A DNA stretch of 64,000 nt from Maridesulfovibrio ferrireducens (GTDB taxonomy: Bacteria; Desulfobacterota; Desulfovibrionia; Desulfovibrionales; Desulfovibrionaceae). Within the stretch, counting starts at the first letter, position 1. Every line of letters begins with the position of its first letter. A program made the translations under genes and the position numbers. The stretch spans positions 421,928 through 485,927 of the forward strand of contig NZ_FNGA01000002.1 of NCBI RefSeq assembly GCF_900101105.1, written 5' to 3'. The notes under the pieces are model-generated. The model did not search any database. It was not told where the DNA came from and was given only the letters and a program-made list of their open reading frames with translations. This document shows positions 54,313-64,000 of the stretch, piece by piece.

Positions 54313-55143
54313 CTACTTCTGCCCGCGGCGTTTAACGATGAGCTTGGAAGAAGGTTTCTTCTTACTACGTGTTTTGTATCCCTTAGCAGGCATACCCCAC
54401 GGAGAGCAAGGGTGTCTACCACCGGAGCTACGACCTTCACCACCACCGAGTGGATGGTCAACAGGGTTCATAGCAACACCCCTGACTTTAGGTCTACGAC
54501 CGAGCCAGCGATTACGTCCTGCTTTACCTATAGTGATCTTTTCGTGCTGGATATTTCCAACCTGACCAATGGTAGCACAACATGTTGCGAGAACCTTGCG
54601 GACTTCACCGGAAGGCATACGCATAAGAGCATATTTGCCTTCTTTAGCCACAAGCTGAGCGTAAGTACCGGCAGCGCGACAAAACTGTCCGCCCTTACCG
54701 GGATGCAATTCTATATTATGAACGATAGTACCAACAGGGATATTCTTAAGAAGGAGAGCATTACCGGGTTTGATATCGGCTTTTTCTCCTGCAATAATTT
54801 TATCACCCTGGTTGAGACCAACCGGAGCGAGAATATAGCGTTTGTCACCGTCTGCGTAATTAAGCAGAGCGATGCGAGCACTTCTGTTGGGATCGTATTC
54901 TATTGAAGCAACAGTTGCTGGGACTTCAACTTTATTACGCTTGAAGTCGATGATACGGTAAAGACGCTTAGTACCACCGCCACGATGACGTGAGGTAACT
55001 CTACCGTTATTGTTTCTACCAGCCTTTTTGGTCAACCCTTTAGTAAGAGCCTTTTCCGGTGTAGACTTAGTGATCTCATCAAATGTTGAGATCGTCTGGA
55101 ACCGGCGACCAGGTGAGGTTGGTTTCAGTTTACGAGTAGCCAT
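54313..55143 (-). CDS. rplB: 50S ribosomal protein L2
   Basis: Needed for subunit association and peptidyl transfer. [20 protein letters not shown] contains the conserved His of the active-centre region. Length 276. The gene follows rplW after three bases. Confidence 0.98.
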   Translation of the reverse strand: MATRKLKPTSPGRRFQTISTFDEITKSTPEKALTKGLTKKAGRNNNGRVTSRHRGGGTKRLYRIIDFKRNKVEVPATVASIEYDPNRSARIALLNYADGDKRYILAPVGLNQGDKIIAGEKADIKPGNALLLKNIPVGTIVHNIELHPGKGGQFCRAAGTYAQLVAKEGKYALMRMPSGEVRKVLATCCATIGQVGNIQHEKITIGKAGRNRWLGRRPKVRGVAMNPVDHPLGGGEGRSSGGRHPCSPWGMPAKGYKTRSKKKPSSKLIVKRRGQK

Positions 55144-55146
55144 CTC

Positions 55147-55437
55147 TTAAACTCCCTCGAAGAATTCGATTTTTTCGCCCGCAAAAAGCTTAACATAAGC
55201 TTTTTTATAGCCGGACTGCTTACCGACAACGCGACCGAACTTTCTGCGAAGACCGGGTCTTTTCCTAATAACACGAACGGAATCGACTTTAACATCAAAA
55301 GCGCTTTCAACAGCTTTTTTGATTTCAACCTTATTGGCAGAAGGTAGCACATAAAAAGTGACTTGATTAGAAGTCTCTTTAATGTCGGTAGCCTTTTCCG
55401 AAATGACCGGTTTGATAAGAATCTGAGTATAGTCCAT
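55147..55437 (-). CDS. rplW: 50S ribosomal protein L23
   Basis: Tunnel-exit docking site for trigger factor and SRP. YTQILIKPVISEKATDIKE and NKVEIKKAVESAFDVKVDSV are typical. Length 96. Confidence 0.96.
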   Translation of the reverse strand: MDYTQILIKPVISEKATDIKETSNQVTFYVLPSANKVEIKKAVESAFDVKVDSVRVIRKRPGLRRKFGRVVGKQSGYKKAYVKLFAGEKIEFFEGV

Positions 55438-55439
55438 GA

Positions 55440-56060
55440 CTATTTTAACCTCTCCTGCAGATCCTGTGCTGCATTCTCAAGCATAACAACCTGACGATGA
55501 CGCAAAATGTCATAAACATTTATCTGGTCAGCGGAGATCATCTTGATGCCTGGGATATTCCTCGCAGAAAGGAGGAGTTTATTATCAGCATCCTTGACAA
55601 TAATCAAGGCCTTGTAAAGTCCGAGAGTTTCTGCAACTTGAGCGAAAAGCTTAGTTTTAATCTCGGGAAGGTCGATATCCTTAATAATCATCAGCTGTTC
55701 TTCGCTGAATCTTGAAGTAAGAGCCATCTTGAGAGCAAGACGACGGACCTTTTTATTAACCTTGAAGGAGTAGTCTCTAGGCTGTGGACCGAAAGTCACA
55801 CCACCACCCCGCCAAAGCGGAGAACGGGTGGAACCGGCACGTGCACGTCCTGTTCCTTTCTGACGCCAAGGTTTGGCGCCGCCGCCGCGTTTCATAGCAC
55901 GAGTTTTCGTGGCATGAGTTCCGCTACGCTTTGCAGCGAGCTGAGCGCGGACAACAAGGTTCAGGATTTCGGGCTTGACCGGAACTTCAAATACTTCCGG
56001 AGCAAGATCCATGCTCCCTACTTCCTTTTTCGTTTGATCGTATATAGTAATGGTAGCCAT
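55440..56060 (-). CDS. rplD: 50S ribosomal protein L4
   Basis: Lines the exit tunnel and, in E. coli, represses the S10 operon. KPWRQKGTGRARAGSTRSPL and GGVTFGPQPRDYSFKVNKK are diagnostic. Length 206. The leader upstream of rpsJ would be the place for L4 control if it exists here. Confidence 0.97.
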   Translation of the reverse strand: MATITIYDQTKKEVGSMDLAPEVFEVPVKPEILNLVVRAQLAAKRSGTHATKTRAMKRGGGAKPWRQKGTGRARAGSTRSPLWRGGGVTFGPQPRDYSFKVNKKVRRLALKMALTSRFSEEQLMIIKDIDLPEIKTKLFAQVAETLGLYKALIIVKDADNKLLLSARNIPGIKMISADQINVYDILRHRQVVMLENAAQDLQERLK

Positions 56061-56071
56061 GTTTTTTCCCT

Positions 56072-56704
56072 CTAGCTGGTCTTGCGGATCATCACCAATC
56101 CGTTCTTGGCTCCAGGAACTTGTCCCTTAACCACGAGAACGTTTTCCTCGGTGCGAACGTCAACGATCTCAATGTTGGAAACAGTGACGCGCTCGTTACC
56201 CATCTGACCGGGCATTTTTTTACCCTTAAAGACTTTACCAGGGAAAGTAGCGTGGCCGATTGAACCAGGTGAACGATGAACTTTTTCAACACCGTGAGAT
56301 GCTTTCATACCTTTAAAGTTCCAACGTTTCATTACGCCCTGGAAACCTTTACCTTTAGATGTGCCGGTTACTTTAACCTTTTCACCTGGAGTAAAGATGT
56401 CAACAGAGATTTCCTGGCCAAGTTCATAATCAGCTACAGACTCAAGCGGGAATTCGCGCAGATGGCGGAAATAGCCTTTGCCGGCTTTATCCTGATGTCC
56501 CTTAGAGGGTTTGTTCACCTTGCGCTCGGGCAGTGAGTCGTATCCGATCTGGATGGCGTTATAGCCTTCCTTCTCTTTAGTCTTAACCTGAATGACAGGG
56601 CATGGTCCAATTTCGAGAACTGTGACTGGTACAATGCTACCATCGTCAGAGAACACGCGGGTCATGCCCAATTTTTTACCGAGTAGTCCGATAGTTTTTG
56701 CCAT
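56072..56704 (-). CDS. rplC: 50S ribosomal protein L3
   Basis: Early assembly protein near the peptidyl-transferase centre. [17 protein letters not shown] at the start and [20 protein letters not shown] in the core are typical; the methylated Gln position ([20 protein letters not shown]) is present. Length 210. Confidence 0.97.
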   Translation of the reverse strand: MAKTIGLLGKKLGMTRVFSDDGSIVPVTVLEIGPCPVIQVKTKEKEGYNAIQIGYDSLPERKVNKPSKGHQDKAGKGYFRHLREFPLESVADYELGQEISVDIFTPGEKVKVTGTSKGKGFQGVMKRWNFKGMKASHGVEKVHRSPGSIGHATFPGKVFKGKKMPGQMGNERVTVSNIEIVDVRTEENVLVVKGQVPGAKNGLVMIRKTS

Positions 56705-56715
56705 GTTGCCCCCCC

Positions 56716-57033
56716 CTATAGCTTAATTTCGACGTCGACGCCTGCGGGCAGGCTAAGCTTGCCTAGCGCATCAACTGTCTGCTGGGTGGGTTCAAGGATA
56801 TCAAGCAGACGCTTGTGAATCCGCATCTCAAACTGCTCACGAGACTTTTTGTCTACGTGCACAGATTTCTGCACTGTTGTGCGGTGAATCTGTGTAGGCA
56901 ATGGGATGGGACCTGCGATAGCTGCGCCGGTATTGCGGGCAGTATCCACAATCTCAGTTACAGCCTTATCAAGGATACGGTAATCGTAAGCCTTGAGCTT
57001 GATACGAATTCGATCATTAGTCATAGAAACCAT
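56716..57033 (-). CDS. rpsJ: 30S ribosomal protein S10
   Basis: Head protein and NusB partner in antitermination; first gene of the S10-spc-alpha cluster. [18 protein letters not shown] and [20 protein letters not shown] are diagnostic. Start 57033 has AGGAG upstream; a second ATG three codons in is also possible. Length 105. A terminator and structured leader lie between it and fusA. Confidence 0.97.
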   Translation of the reverse strand: MVSMTNDRIRIKLKAYDYRILDKAVTEIVDTARNTGAAIAGPIPLPTQIHRTTVQKSVHVDKKSREQFEMRIHKRLLDILEPTQQTVDALGKLSLPAGVDVEIKL

Positions 57034-57175
57034 AATAATACTCCTGAATAGATTCAGAGACGGCTAGCTTGCAACGGCTGAAAGGCTTGTGAGGTTCCTC
57101 TCATTGCCTGGTATGGTCGTCCAGCCAGCATGCCGGACCTTATACCTTATCTCCGTGGTTTCACGGGCGACTCCC

Positions 57176-57219
57176 GTAAAAAATAAAGAGCCTCCCAAAC
57201 ACTGTGGGTTCGGGAGGCT
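57176..57219 (-). terminator. terminator or attenuator between fusA and rpsJ
   Basis: On the minus strand AGCCTCCC/GGGAGGCT (57189-57219) is followed by a T-rich stretch. A TTGACA (57240-57245) just upstream could make this an attenuator of the S10 cluster rather than a plain terminator. Confidence 0.7.
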
Positions 57220-57247
57220 TACTGCTTTTCAGCTGTCGCTGTCAAGT

Positions 57248-57283
57248 AAAAACTAGGATAAACTTATTTTTATCTTAGTTTTT
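57248..57283 (-). terminator. AT-rich hairpin overlapping the fusA stop
   Basis: AAAAACTA-GATAAA paired with TTTATC-TAGTTTTT, one mismatch, ending in T5. The stem includes the fusA stop codon. Confidence 0.55.
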
Positions 57284-59344
57284 ATTGATCAACTCTTCTG
57301 CAATACTTGCTGGAACCGGCTCGTAATGATCGAACTGCATGGAGAATGTTGCACGTCCCTGAGTCTTGGAGCGAAGGTCGGTTGCGTAACCAAACATCTC
57401 ACTAAGAGGGACATCACATTTAATGACCTGTGCGTTAGCACGGCCTTCCATGTTGCTGACCTTACCACGACGACCGTTAAGGTCACCCATGACATCACCA
57501 AGGTAATCATCAGGGGTAACGACTTCAACAGCCATGATAGGCTCGAGAAGCTGTGGACCAGCCTTCTTAACTGCGTCTTTGAGAGCCATTGAACCGGCAA
57601 TGTAGAAAGCCTGCTCAGAGGAGTCAACGTCATGATAAGAACCGTAGGTCAGTGTTGCTTTGATATCAACTAAGGGGAATCCTGCGATTACACCGTTTTT
57701 CATGGCGTCATGAATACCACGGTCAACTGCTGGAATGTATTCTTTAGGAATAATTCCGCCCTTAATTTCATCAACAAACTCGTATTCTTTCTCTGGGTTA
57801 GGCTCAATGGTAACGACAACATGTCCGTACTGACCACGACCACCAGACTGTTTAGCATATTTAAGGTTTGACTCAACCTGCTTAGTAATGGTTTCACGAT
57901 ATGAAACCCTTGGTGCTCCAACGTTAGCATTAACATTGAATTCACGAAGCAGACGGTCAACGATGATTTCAAGATGAAGTTCACCCATACCAGCAATAAG
58001 AGTCTGCCCTGTTTCTTCGTCACCTTTGACGCGGAAAGAAGGATCTTCTTTTGCAAGCTTAGCAAGACCAGCACTAAGGAGGTCTCTATCAGCTTTGGTT
58101 TTAGGCTCAATTGCAACTTCAATAACTGGTTCTGGAATATCAAGAGATTCCAAAACTACAGCTTTTTTCAGTTCTGCAAGAGTATCACCGGTAGCCATAG
58201 ACTTAAGTCCAACAGCAGCGACGATATCCCCTGCAAACGCTTCCTTAATTTCTTCACGCTTGTTAGCATGCATCTTAAGAAGACGACCAATACGTTCCTT
58301 TTTACCGCTGGCAGCATTGATGTATGTATCACCACTAGCCATTTTACCGGAGTAAAGACGAAGGAATGTAAGATGACCGACAAAGGGGTCTGTCATCAGT
58401 TTGAATGAAAGAGCTGCAAGCGGCTTGTCAATGTCACAAGGACATTCAATGCTTTCGCCATTGTCCGGATCAATCCCTACCATTGCAGGAATATCAAGAG
58501 GAGAAGGAAGATAATCAATAACAGCATCAAGCAGTGGCTGTACACCTTTGTTCTTAAATGCGGTACCGCACAGAACAGGGCATATTTTCAAGCTGATTGT
58601 AGCTGCACGGATACCCTTGATAATTTCTTCAGGGGTAAGCTCGTCACCACCGAGGTACTTATCAAGAAGTTCTTCATTCTCTTCTGCTATAGCTTCGATC
58701 ATTTCAAGACGCATTGACTCGTACTGATCAACCATATCGGCTGGAATGTCTTCTACGCTGTAATCCTTACCCATTGTATCATCATGATATGTGTAAGCTT
58801 TACCAGTTACAAGACAGACTGATCCGAGATATTTATCTTCATTGCCGATTGGGATCTGAAGCGGTACTGCTTTAGCACCGAGACGATCACGCAGCATATC
58901 AACACAACGGAAGAAATCTGCTCCAGTACGGTCCATTTTATTAATGAAAGCGATACGTGGAACATTATATCTATCAGCCTGACGCCATACGGTTTCAGAC
59001 TGAGGCTCAACGCCTGCAACAGCATCAAATACTGCTACAGCTCCATCGAGCACACGCAGAGCACGTTCAACTTCCATTGTGAAGTCAACGTGACCTGGTG
59101 TATCAATAATATTAATACGGTAATCTTTCCAGAAACATGTGGTAGCAGCACTAGTGATAGTGATGCCGCGCTCTTGTTCCTGAACCATCCAGTCCATGGT
59201 GGCTTCGCCGTCATGAACTTCGCCTATTTTGTGTGAAACACCGGTATAGTATAATATGCGTTCAGTAGTGGTAGTTTTACCCGCATCAATGTGGGCCATA
59301 ATACCAATATTACGCTGTTTATCACTTGTAACCTTCTTAGACAC
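57275..59344 (-). CDS. fusA: elongation factor G
   Basis: Translocation GTPase. [19 protein letters not shown] (G1), DTPGHVDFT (G3) and [10 protein letters not shown] (G4) are intact, followed by domains II-V with the C-terminal [16 protein letters not shown]. Length 689 is standard. It lies 12 bases after rpsG in the str arrangement. No tuf gene follows, unlike E. coli. Confidence 0.98.
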   Translation of the reverse strand: MSKKVTSDKQRNIGIMAHIDAGKTTTTERILYYTGVSHKIGEVHDGEATMDWMVQEQERGITITSAATTCFWKDYRINIIDTPGHVDFTMEVERALRVLDGAVAVFDAVAGVEPQSETVWRQADRYNVPRIAFINKMDRTGADFFRCVDMLRDRLGAKAVPLQIPIGNEDKYLGSVCLVTGKAYTYHDDTMGKDYSVEDIPADMVDQYESMRLEMIEAIAEENEELLDKYLGGDELTPEEIIKGIRAATISLKICPVLCGTAFKNKGVQPLLDAVIDYLPSPLDIPAMVGIDPDNGESIECPCDIDKPLAALSFKLMTDPFVGHLTFLRLYSGKMASGDTYINAASGKKERIGRLLKMHANKREEIKEAFAGDIVAAVGLKSMATGDTLAELKKAVVLESLDIPEPVIEVAIEPKTKADRDLLSAGLAKLAKEDPSFRVKGDEETGQTLIAGMGELHLEIIVDRLLREFNVNANVGAPRVSYRETITKQVESNLKYAKQSGGRGQYGHVVVTIEPNPEKEYEFVDEIKGGIIPKEYIPAVDRGIHDAMKNGVIAGFPLVDIKATLTYGSYHDVDSSEQAFYIAGSMALKDAVKKAGPQLLEPIMAVEVVTPDDYLGDVMGDLNGRRGKVSNMEGRANAQVIKCDVPLSEMFGYATDLRSKTQGRATFSMQFDHYEPVPASIAEELINKN

Positions 59345-59356
59345 GATAAACTCCGA

Positions 59357-60222
<866 letters not shown>

Positions 60223-60262
60223 GAACCCTCCAAATTTATTTCGTTATGCAAAGACCGACGCA

Positions 60263-60290
60263 GTTAGACTAAATTTTCGAGATTTGTCAA
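60263..60290 (-). promoter_or_regulatory. sigma-70 promoter of the rpsL-rpsG-fusA operon
   Basis: -35 TTGACA (60285-60290), 16-base spacer, -10 TCTAAC (60263-60268), about 40 bases before the rpsL ATG, with SD TTGGAGGG in between. Confidence 0.6.
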
Positions 60291-60381
60291 GAACAAATCC
60301 AATCTAAATATGAATTCAGATTAGAATCAGGCTGCAACGACCTGTTCTAAAATCATGTTTAACTGCGTACTGGCGCTAGCA

Positions 60382-63300
60382 TTATCTTTCATTAATGAGC
60401 AACGGCTCGTCTTCTAATTCCTCAAGAAACTTATCGGCACGTTCCGGCTGATCAGGAACGATCACTGCAGTCTGCGCATATCTACGGAAGCCGGTTCCGG
60501 CAGGAATCAAGCGACCGACGATTACGTTCTCTTTCAAGCCGCGCAGATAATCTTTCTTGCCGCGCAGGGATGACTCGGTAAGAACCTTTGTCGTCTCCTG
60601 GAATGATGCAGCAGAAATAAATGACGCAGTTGAAAGTGAAGCTTGAGTAATTCCGAGAACATGAGTCTGAGCTGTAGCAGGCTTAAGCCCGTTTTTGACA
60701 GCTTCCTCATTTTTCTCCATAAACCGCTGCTTATCCACCTGTTCTGCAACAAGAAAGTGAGTTTCACCGGGATCAACGATGGAAACTTTCTTGAGCATCT
60801 GACGGACAATAACTTCGATATGCTTATCGTTAATTCCAACACCCTGGAAGCGGTAAACGTCCTGAATTTCTTCCACCAGAAAGCGTGCGAGATATTTTTC
60901 GCCCTTAACTTTCAAGATGTCATGAAGTTCCGGAAGTCCTTCAGTCATCAAATCACCAGCTTCAACGAAGTCTCCTTCCTGAGCAGTAATATGACGTCCT
61001 TTTGGTACCAAGTATTCCTTGGTAACTCCAACTTCAGGTGTAACAATGATTTTGCGCTTGCCTTTGGATTCGGGTCCGTAGGAGACCACACCATCAATCT
61101 CCGTAATGATTCCAAGTTCCTTTGGTTTGCGCACTTCAAACAGCTCCGCAACTCTAGGAAGACCACCAACAATATCTTTGGTCTTCGAAGTTTCGCGAAG
61201 TTTACGTGCAATAATTTCACCACCGGTGACTGTGTCACCGTCTTTTACCATCAAAAGAGCACCTACAGGAAGAGGATAAGTAGCTTTTAAGGTTGACCCT
61301 GGACGAGTCAAAGGCTCTCCATCTTCGCCGCAAATAGACATTGACGGTTTGAAGTTCGTGGTACGGTATTCAGTAATCGTATATGTTGCCCTGTTAGTGG
61401 CTTCATCAATCCTTTCCTGGAATGTTTTACCTTCAACTAAGTCGGTAAATTTAACCGTACCTGCAACATCAGTGATGAACGGTTCTGCAAGCGGATCCCA
61501 TTCGGCCAAGACCGTATTATGGGTAACTTCCTGCCCGTCCTCCACGTAAAGTTTAGCACCCAGAGGCAGAACGTATTTTTCACGTTCTCTACCCTGCTCA
61601 TCCACAATAGCAACCTGGCAACTCTTACCAAGGACCATTTGATGTCCTTCGACATTGCGAACTGAGCGCATACGGTTAAGTACTACTGAACCGTTATGCT
61701 GAGCTTCAAAAGATGACTGCTGAATCTCACGACTAGCCGTACCACCGATATGGAAGGTACGCATTGTGAGCTGAGTTCCCGGCTCACCGATTGACTGTGC
61801 TGCGATAATACCGACAGTTTCACCAACGTTAACGATATGTCCTCTTGCAAGGTCACGACCGTAACACATAGCGCATACACCCTGCTTGCTTCTGCAAGTC
61901 AGTGGTGAACGAACGATCATCGAGTTGATGCCGTTATCATCAATAAGTTTCGCAAAGCGTTCATCAATTAAAGTATTAGCAGGAACTAAAATTTCATCAG
62001 TTCCTTCCTTGGTTATGGGATGGATTGTCACACGACCAAGTACTTTTTCGGAGAGGCGTTCTTTTATTTCTCCGCCCTTGATGTAATGAGTAAGTTCAAG
62101 ACCGTCAACTGTTCTACAATCATTTTCAGCAACAGTAACGTCCTGAACAACATCAACCAGACGACGAGTAAGATAACCGGAGTTTGCAGTTTTAAGTGCA
62201 GTATCCGCGAGACCTTTACGAGCACCATGAGTGGAAATAAAGTACTGAAGAACCGAAAGACCTTCACGGAATGAAGAAGTAATCGGTGTTTCAATAATTT
62301 CTCCAGAAGGCTTGGCCATCAGACCACGCATACCTGCAAGCTGTCTCATCTGGTCCTGGTTACCTCTTGCACCTGAGTGAGCCATCATAAAGACAGGGTT
62401 GAAACTGGAGTTAGACTCCTGTTTTCCTGTCACTGGATCAGTCAGAATATCAGCAGACATTTCAAGAGTCATTTCACTTGAAACATCATTAGTAACTTTC
62501 GTCCAAACGTCGACTACCTTGTTGTACTTTTCAGTACGGGTAATGATACCTTCACGGTACTGAGCTTCAATATTTTCAACTTCGATATAAGCATCTTCAA
62601 GCAGACCGGCTTTCTTTTTAGGAATTGTGAGGTCTTTAACGCCGATAGTAATAGCGGCTCTTGTTGCGTGCTCATAACCAAGGTCTTTAAGTCTATCACA
62701 AAGAATAACTGTCGCCTTACTACCCGCTGTGCGGTAAGCATCGGAAACGAGGCGTGCAATATTCTTCTTGGTCATAACCATGTTAACCTGATCATAGCTC
62801 ATGCCTTCAGGAACCAGTTCACCAACAAGAATACGACCACAAGTAGTATCTACAAGTTTGCCGTCAATTCTTACTTTAACGCGAGCATGCAGGCTTACAA
62901 CTTCGGCATCAAGGGCAGTAATAACTTCCCAAGGACCGGCGAAGATCATGCCTTCACCTTTGGCAAAAGAACGATCAACAGTTAGATAATAGAGTCCAAG
63001 AACGATATCCTGACTCGGGTTGATGATCGGCTGTCCATTCGCAGGCGAAAGGATATTATTTGAAGACATCATCAAAACACGGCACTCAATCTGTGCTTCA
63101 ACAGAAAGAGGTACGTGAACAGCCATCTGGTCACCGTCAAAGTCAGCGTTATATGCAGAACATACAAGCGGGTGAAGCTGAATAGCTTTACCTTCGATCA
63201 AAGTCGGTTCAAAAGACTGAATACCGAGTCTATGCAAAGTAGGAGCACGGTTAAGCATAATAGGATATTCACGAACAACGTCGTCAAGAATATCCCATAC

Positions 63301-64000
63301 AACCAAATCTTCACGCTCTACCATTTTCTTTGCACTTTTGATGGTAGTTGCAATTTCTCTGCGTTCAAGCTCTGCATAAATAAACGGCTTGAAAAGTTCC
63401 AAAGCCATCTTCTTAGGAAGACCACACTGATGCAGTTTGAGCTTAGGCCCAACAACAATAACAGAACGACCAGAATAGTCGACACGTTTACCAAGAAGGT
63501 TCTGACGGAAACGTCCCTGCTTACCCTTAATCATATCAGACAAGGATTTCAGAGGACGACCATTAGTTCCGGTAATTGCGCGGCCACGGCGTCCGTTATC
63601 AAAGAGAGCATCAACAGATTCCTGAAGCATCCTTTTTTCATTACGGATGATAATATCAGGAGCCCCGAGCTCAATCAGTCTTTTAAGACGATTATTTCTA
63701 TTAATAACACGACGATAAAGATCATTAAGATCAGAAGTTGCAAAACGTCCACCGTCAAGAGGAACAAGAGGACGAAGTTCTGGAGGAATGACCGGAATTA
63801 CATCCATGATCATCCACTGACAATTATTGCCAGACTCAAGGAAGGCTTCAACGATTTTAAGGCGTTTAGTAAGCTTCTTTTTCTTGGTCTGCGAACGTGT
63901 TGTCAGAGATTCTTCGCGCAACTCAGTCCGGAGAGTAAGCATATCAATTTCTGCAAGCAGACCCTTGATTGTCTCAGCTCCCATTCCGACTTTGATGGCA
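60382..64000 (-). CDS. rpoC: RNA polymerase beta-prime subunit, 5'-truncated
   Basis: The frame runs off the window end (the last visible codons before MGAETIKG read AIKVG), so the N-terminal roughly 180 residues including the first zinc site are outside. Visible are the clamp and bridge regions, the catalytic magnesium loop [12 protein letters not shown] (near residue 285 of the visible part), the second zinc site [13 protein letters not shown] and the C-terminal domain to PLLINER. Gene order rpoC-rpsL-rpsG-fusA is the usual one. A weak AATCT/AGATT hairpin follows the stop, but no clear terminator. Confidence 0.97.
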   Translation of the reverse strand, partial: AIKVGMGAETIKGLLAEIDMLTLRTELREESLTTRSQTKKKKLTKRLKIVEAFLESGNNCQWMIMDVIPVIPPELRPLVPLDGGRFATSDLNDLYRRVINRNNRLKRLIELGAPDIIIRNEKRMLQESVDALFDNGRRGRAITGTNGRPLKSLSDMIKGKQGRFRQNLLGKRVDYSGRSVIVVGPKLKLHQCGLPKKMALELFKPFIYAELERREIATTIKSAKKMVEREDLVVWDILDDVVREYPIMLNRAPTLHRLGIQSFEPTLIEGKAIQLHPLVCSAYNADFDGDQMAVHVPLSVEAQIECRVLMMSSNNILSPANGQPIINPSQDIVLGLYYLTVDRSFAKGEGMIFAGPWEVITALDAEVVSLHARVKVRIDGKLVDTTCGRILVGELVPEGMSYDQVNMVMTKKNIARLVSDAYRTAGSKATVILCDRLKDLGYEHATRAAITIGVKDLTIPKKKAGLLEDAYIEVENIEAQYREGIITRTEKYNKVVDVWTKVTNDVSSEMTLEMSADILTDPVTGKQESNSSFNPVFMMAHSGARGNQDQMRQLAGMRGLMAKPSGEIIETPITSSFREGLSVLQYFISTHGARKGLADTALKTANSGYLTRRLVDVVQDVTVAENDCRTVDGLELTHYIKGGEIKERLSEKVLGRVTIHPITKEGTDEILVPANTLIDERFAKLIDDNGINSMIVRSPLTCRSKQGVCAMCYGRDLARGHIVNVGETVGIIAAQSIGEPGTQLTMRTFHIGGTASREIQQSSFEAQHNGSVVLNRMRSVRNVEGHQMVLGKSCQVAIVDEQGREREKYVLPLGAKLYVEDGQEVTHNTVLAEWDPLAEPFITDVAGTVKFTDLVEGKTFQERIDEATNRATYTITEYRTTNFKPSMSICGEDGEPLTRPGSTLKATYPLPVGALLMVKDGDTVTGGEIIARKLRETSKTKDIVGGLPRVAELFEVRKPKELGIITEIDGVVSYGPESKGKRKIIVTPEVGVTKEYLVPKGRHITAQEGDFVEAGDLMTEGLPELHDILKVKGEKYLARFLVEEIQDVYRFQGVGINDKHIEVIVRQMLKKVSIVDPGETHFLVAEQVDKQRFMEKNEEAVKNGLKPATAQTHVLGITQASLSTASFISAASFQETTKVLTESSLRGKKDYLRGLKENVIVGRLIPAGTGFRRYAQTAVIVPDQPERADKFLEELEDEPLLINER

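Noticed and set aside
57289-57633. Alternative-frame open frame within fusA
   Set aside because: Shadow of the elongation factor G coding sequence.
60292-60345. Strong terminator after rpoC
   Set aside because: The AATCT/AGATT stem is short and is followed by only a weak T stretch.

Overview
The window looks like chromosomal DNA of a motile, anaerobic sulfate-reducing deltaproteobacterium, most likely Desulfovibrionaceae of the moderate-GC marine Maridesulfovibrio type. The evidence is the alternative siroheme-dependent heme pathway (ahbC-hemB-ahbD-ahbA), futalosine-route menaquinone genes (mqnD, mqnE, mqnC, mqnA), sigma-54 and sigma-28 flagellar promoters, and bacterial-type lipoproteins and Mla transport. 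The genus is an inference from gene content; no 16S rRNA, tRNA, IS element, prophage or CRISPR array was seen.

Layout. 1-1737: the end of rseP and tsaB. 1832-7920: flagellar late genes fliC, fliD and fliS, followed by two glycosyltransferases; the second appears to carry a -1 frameshift at an A7 tract. 7917-10596: a zinc-ribbon/Yip1 membrane protein, a small helical protein and an OmpA-type lipoprotein. 10930-15574: the heme operon ahbC-hemB-ahbD-ahbA followed by rpe. 15711-19355 (minus): a fatty-acid-hydroxylase-family membrane protein, a two-gene envelope operon (TPR/OmpA lipoprotein plus a secreted Thr/Asp-repeat protein) and a DUF445 protein. 19587-20756: a PAS-GGDEF diguanylate cyclase. 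20753-24462 (minus): a four-gene Mla-like lipid transporter. 24682-28828: two tandem paralogous chemoreceptors with the same terminator hairpin. 28928-32605 (minus): putA and an Lrp-type regulator. 33057-37834: two EamA transporters, DarP, a small zinc-ribbon protein and an M81 peptidase that may be foreign. 37841-42774: menaquinone genes and a LysR regulator.

42860-64000 is one long minus-strand block of translation and transcription genes: rpoC (5' end outside the window), rpsL-rpsG-fusA, a terminator/leader region, then the fused S10-spc-alpha cluster from rpsJ to rplQ. Two small genes, rpmD and rpmJ, are added here by direct translation. No tuf lies between fusA and rpsJ, and no adk or infA lies between secY and rpmJ.

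How the parts work together. The flagellar genes appear to be layered: sigma-54 for the cap gene, sigma-28 for flagellin and possibly fliS, and a CsrA-type hairpin in the flagellin leader. The ahb genes supply heme for cytochromes and the mqn genes supply menaquinone, the two cofactors of anaerobic electron transport. The Mla-like transporter, OmpA/TPR lipoproteins and the repeat protein concern the outer envelope. I found no clearly new multi-gene defence or mobile system. The best candidates for something undescribed are the frameshifted flagellar-locus glycosyltransferase, the repeat-protein/TPR-OmpA pair and several structured leaders.
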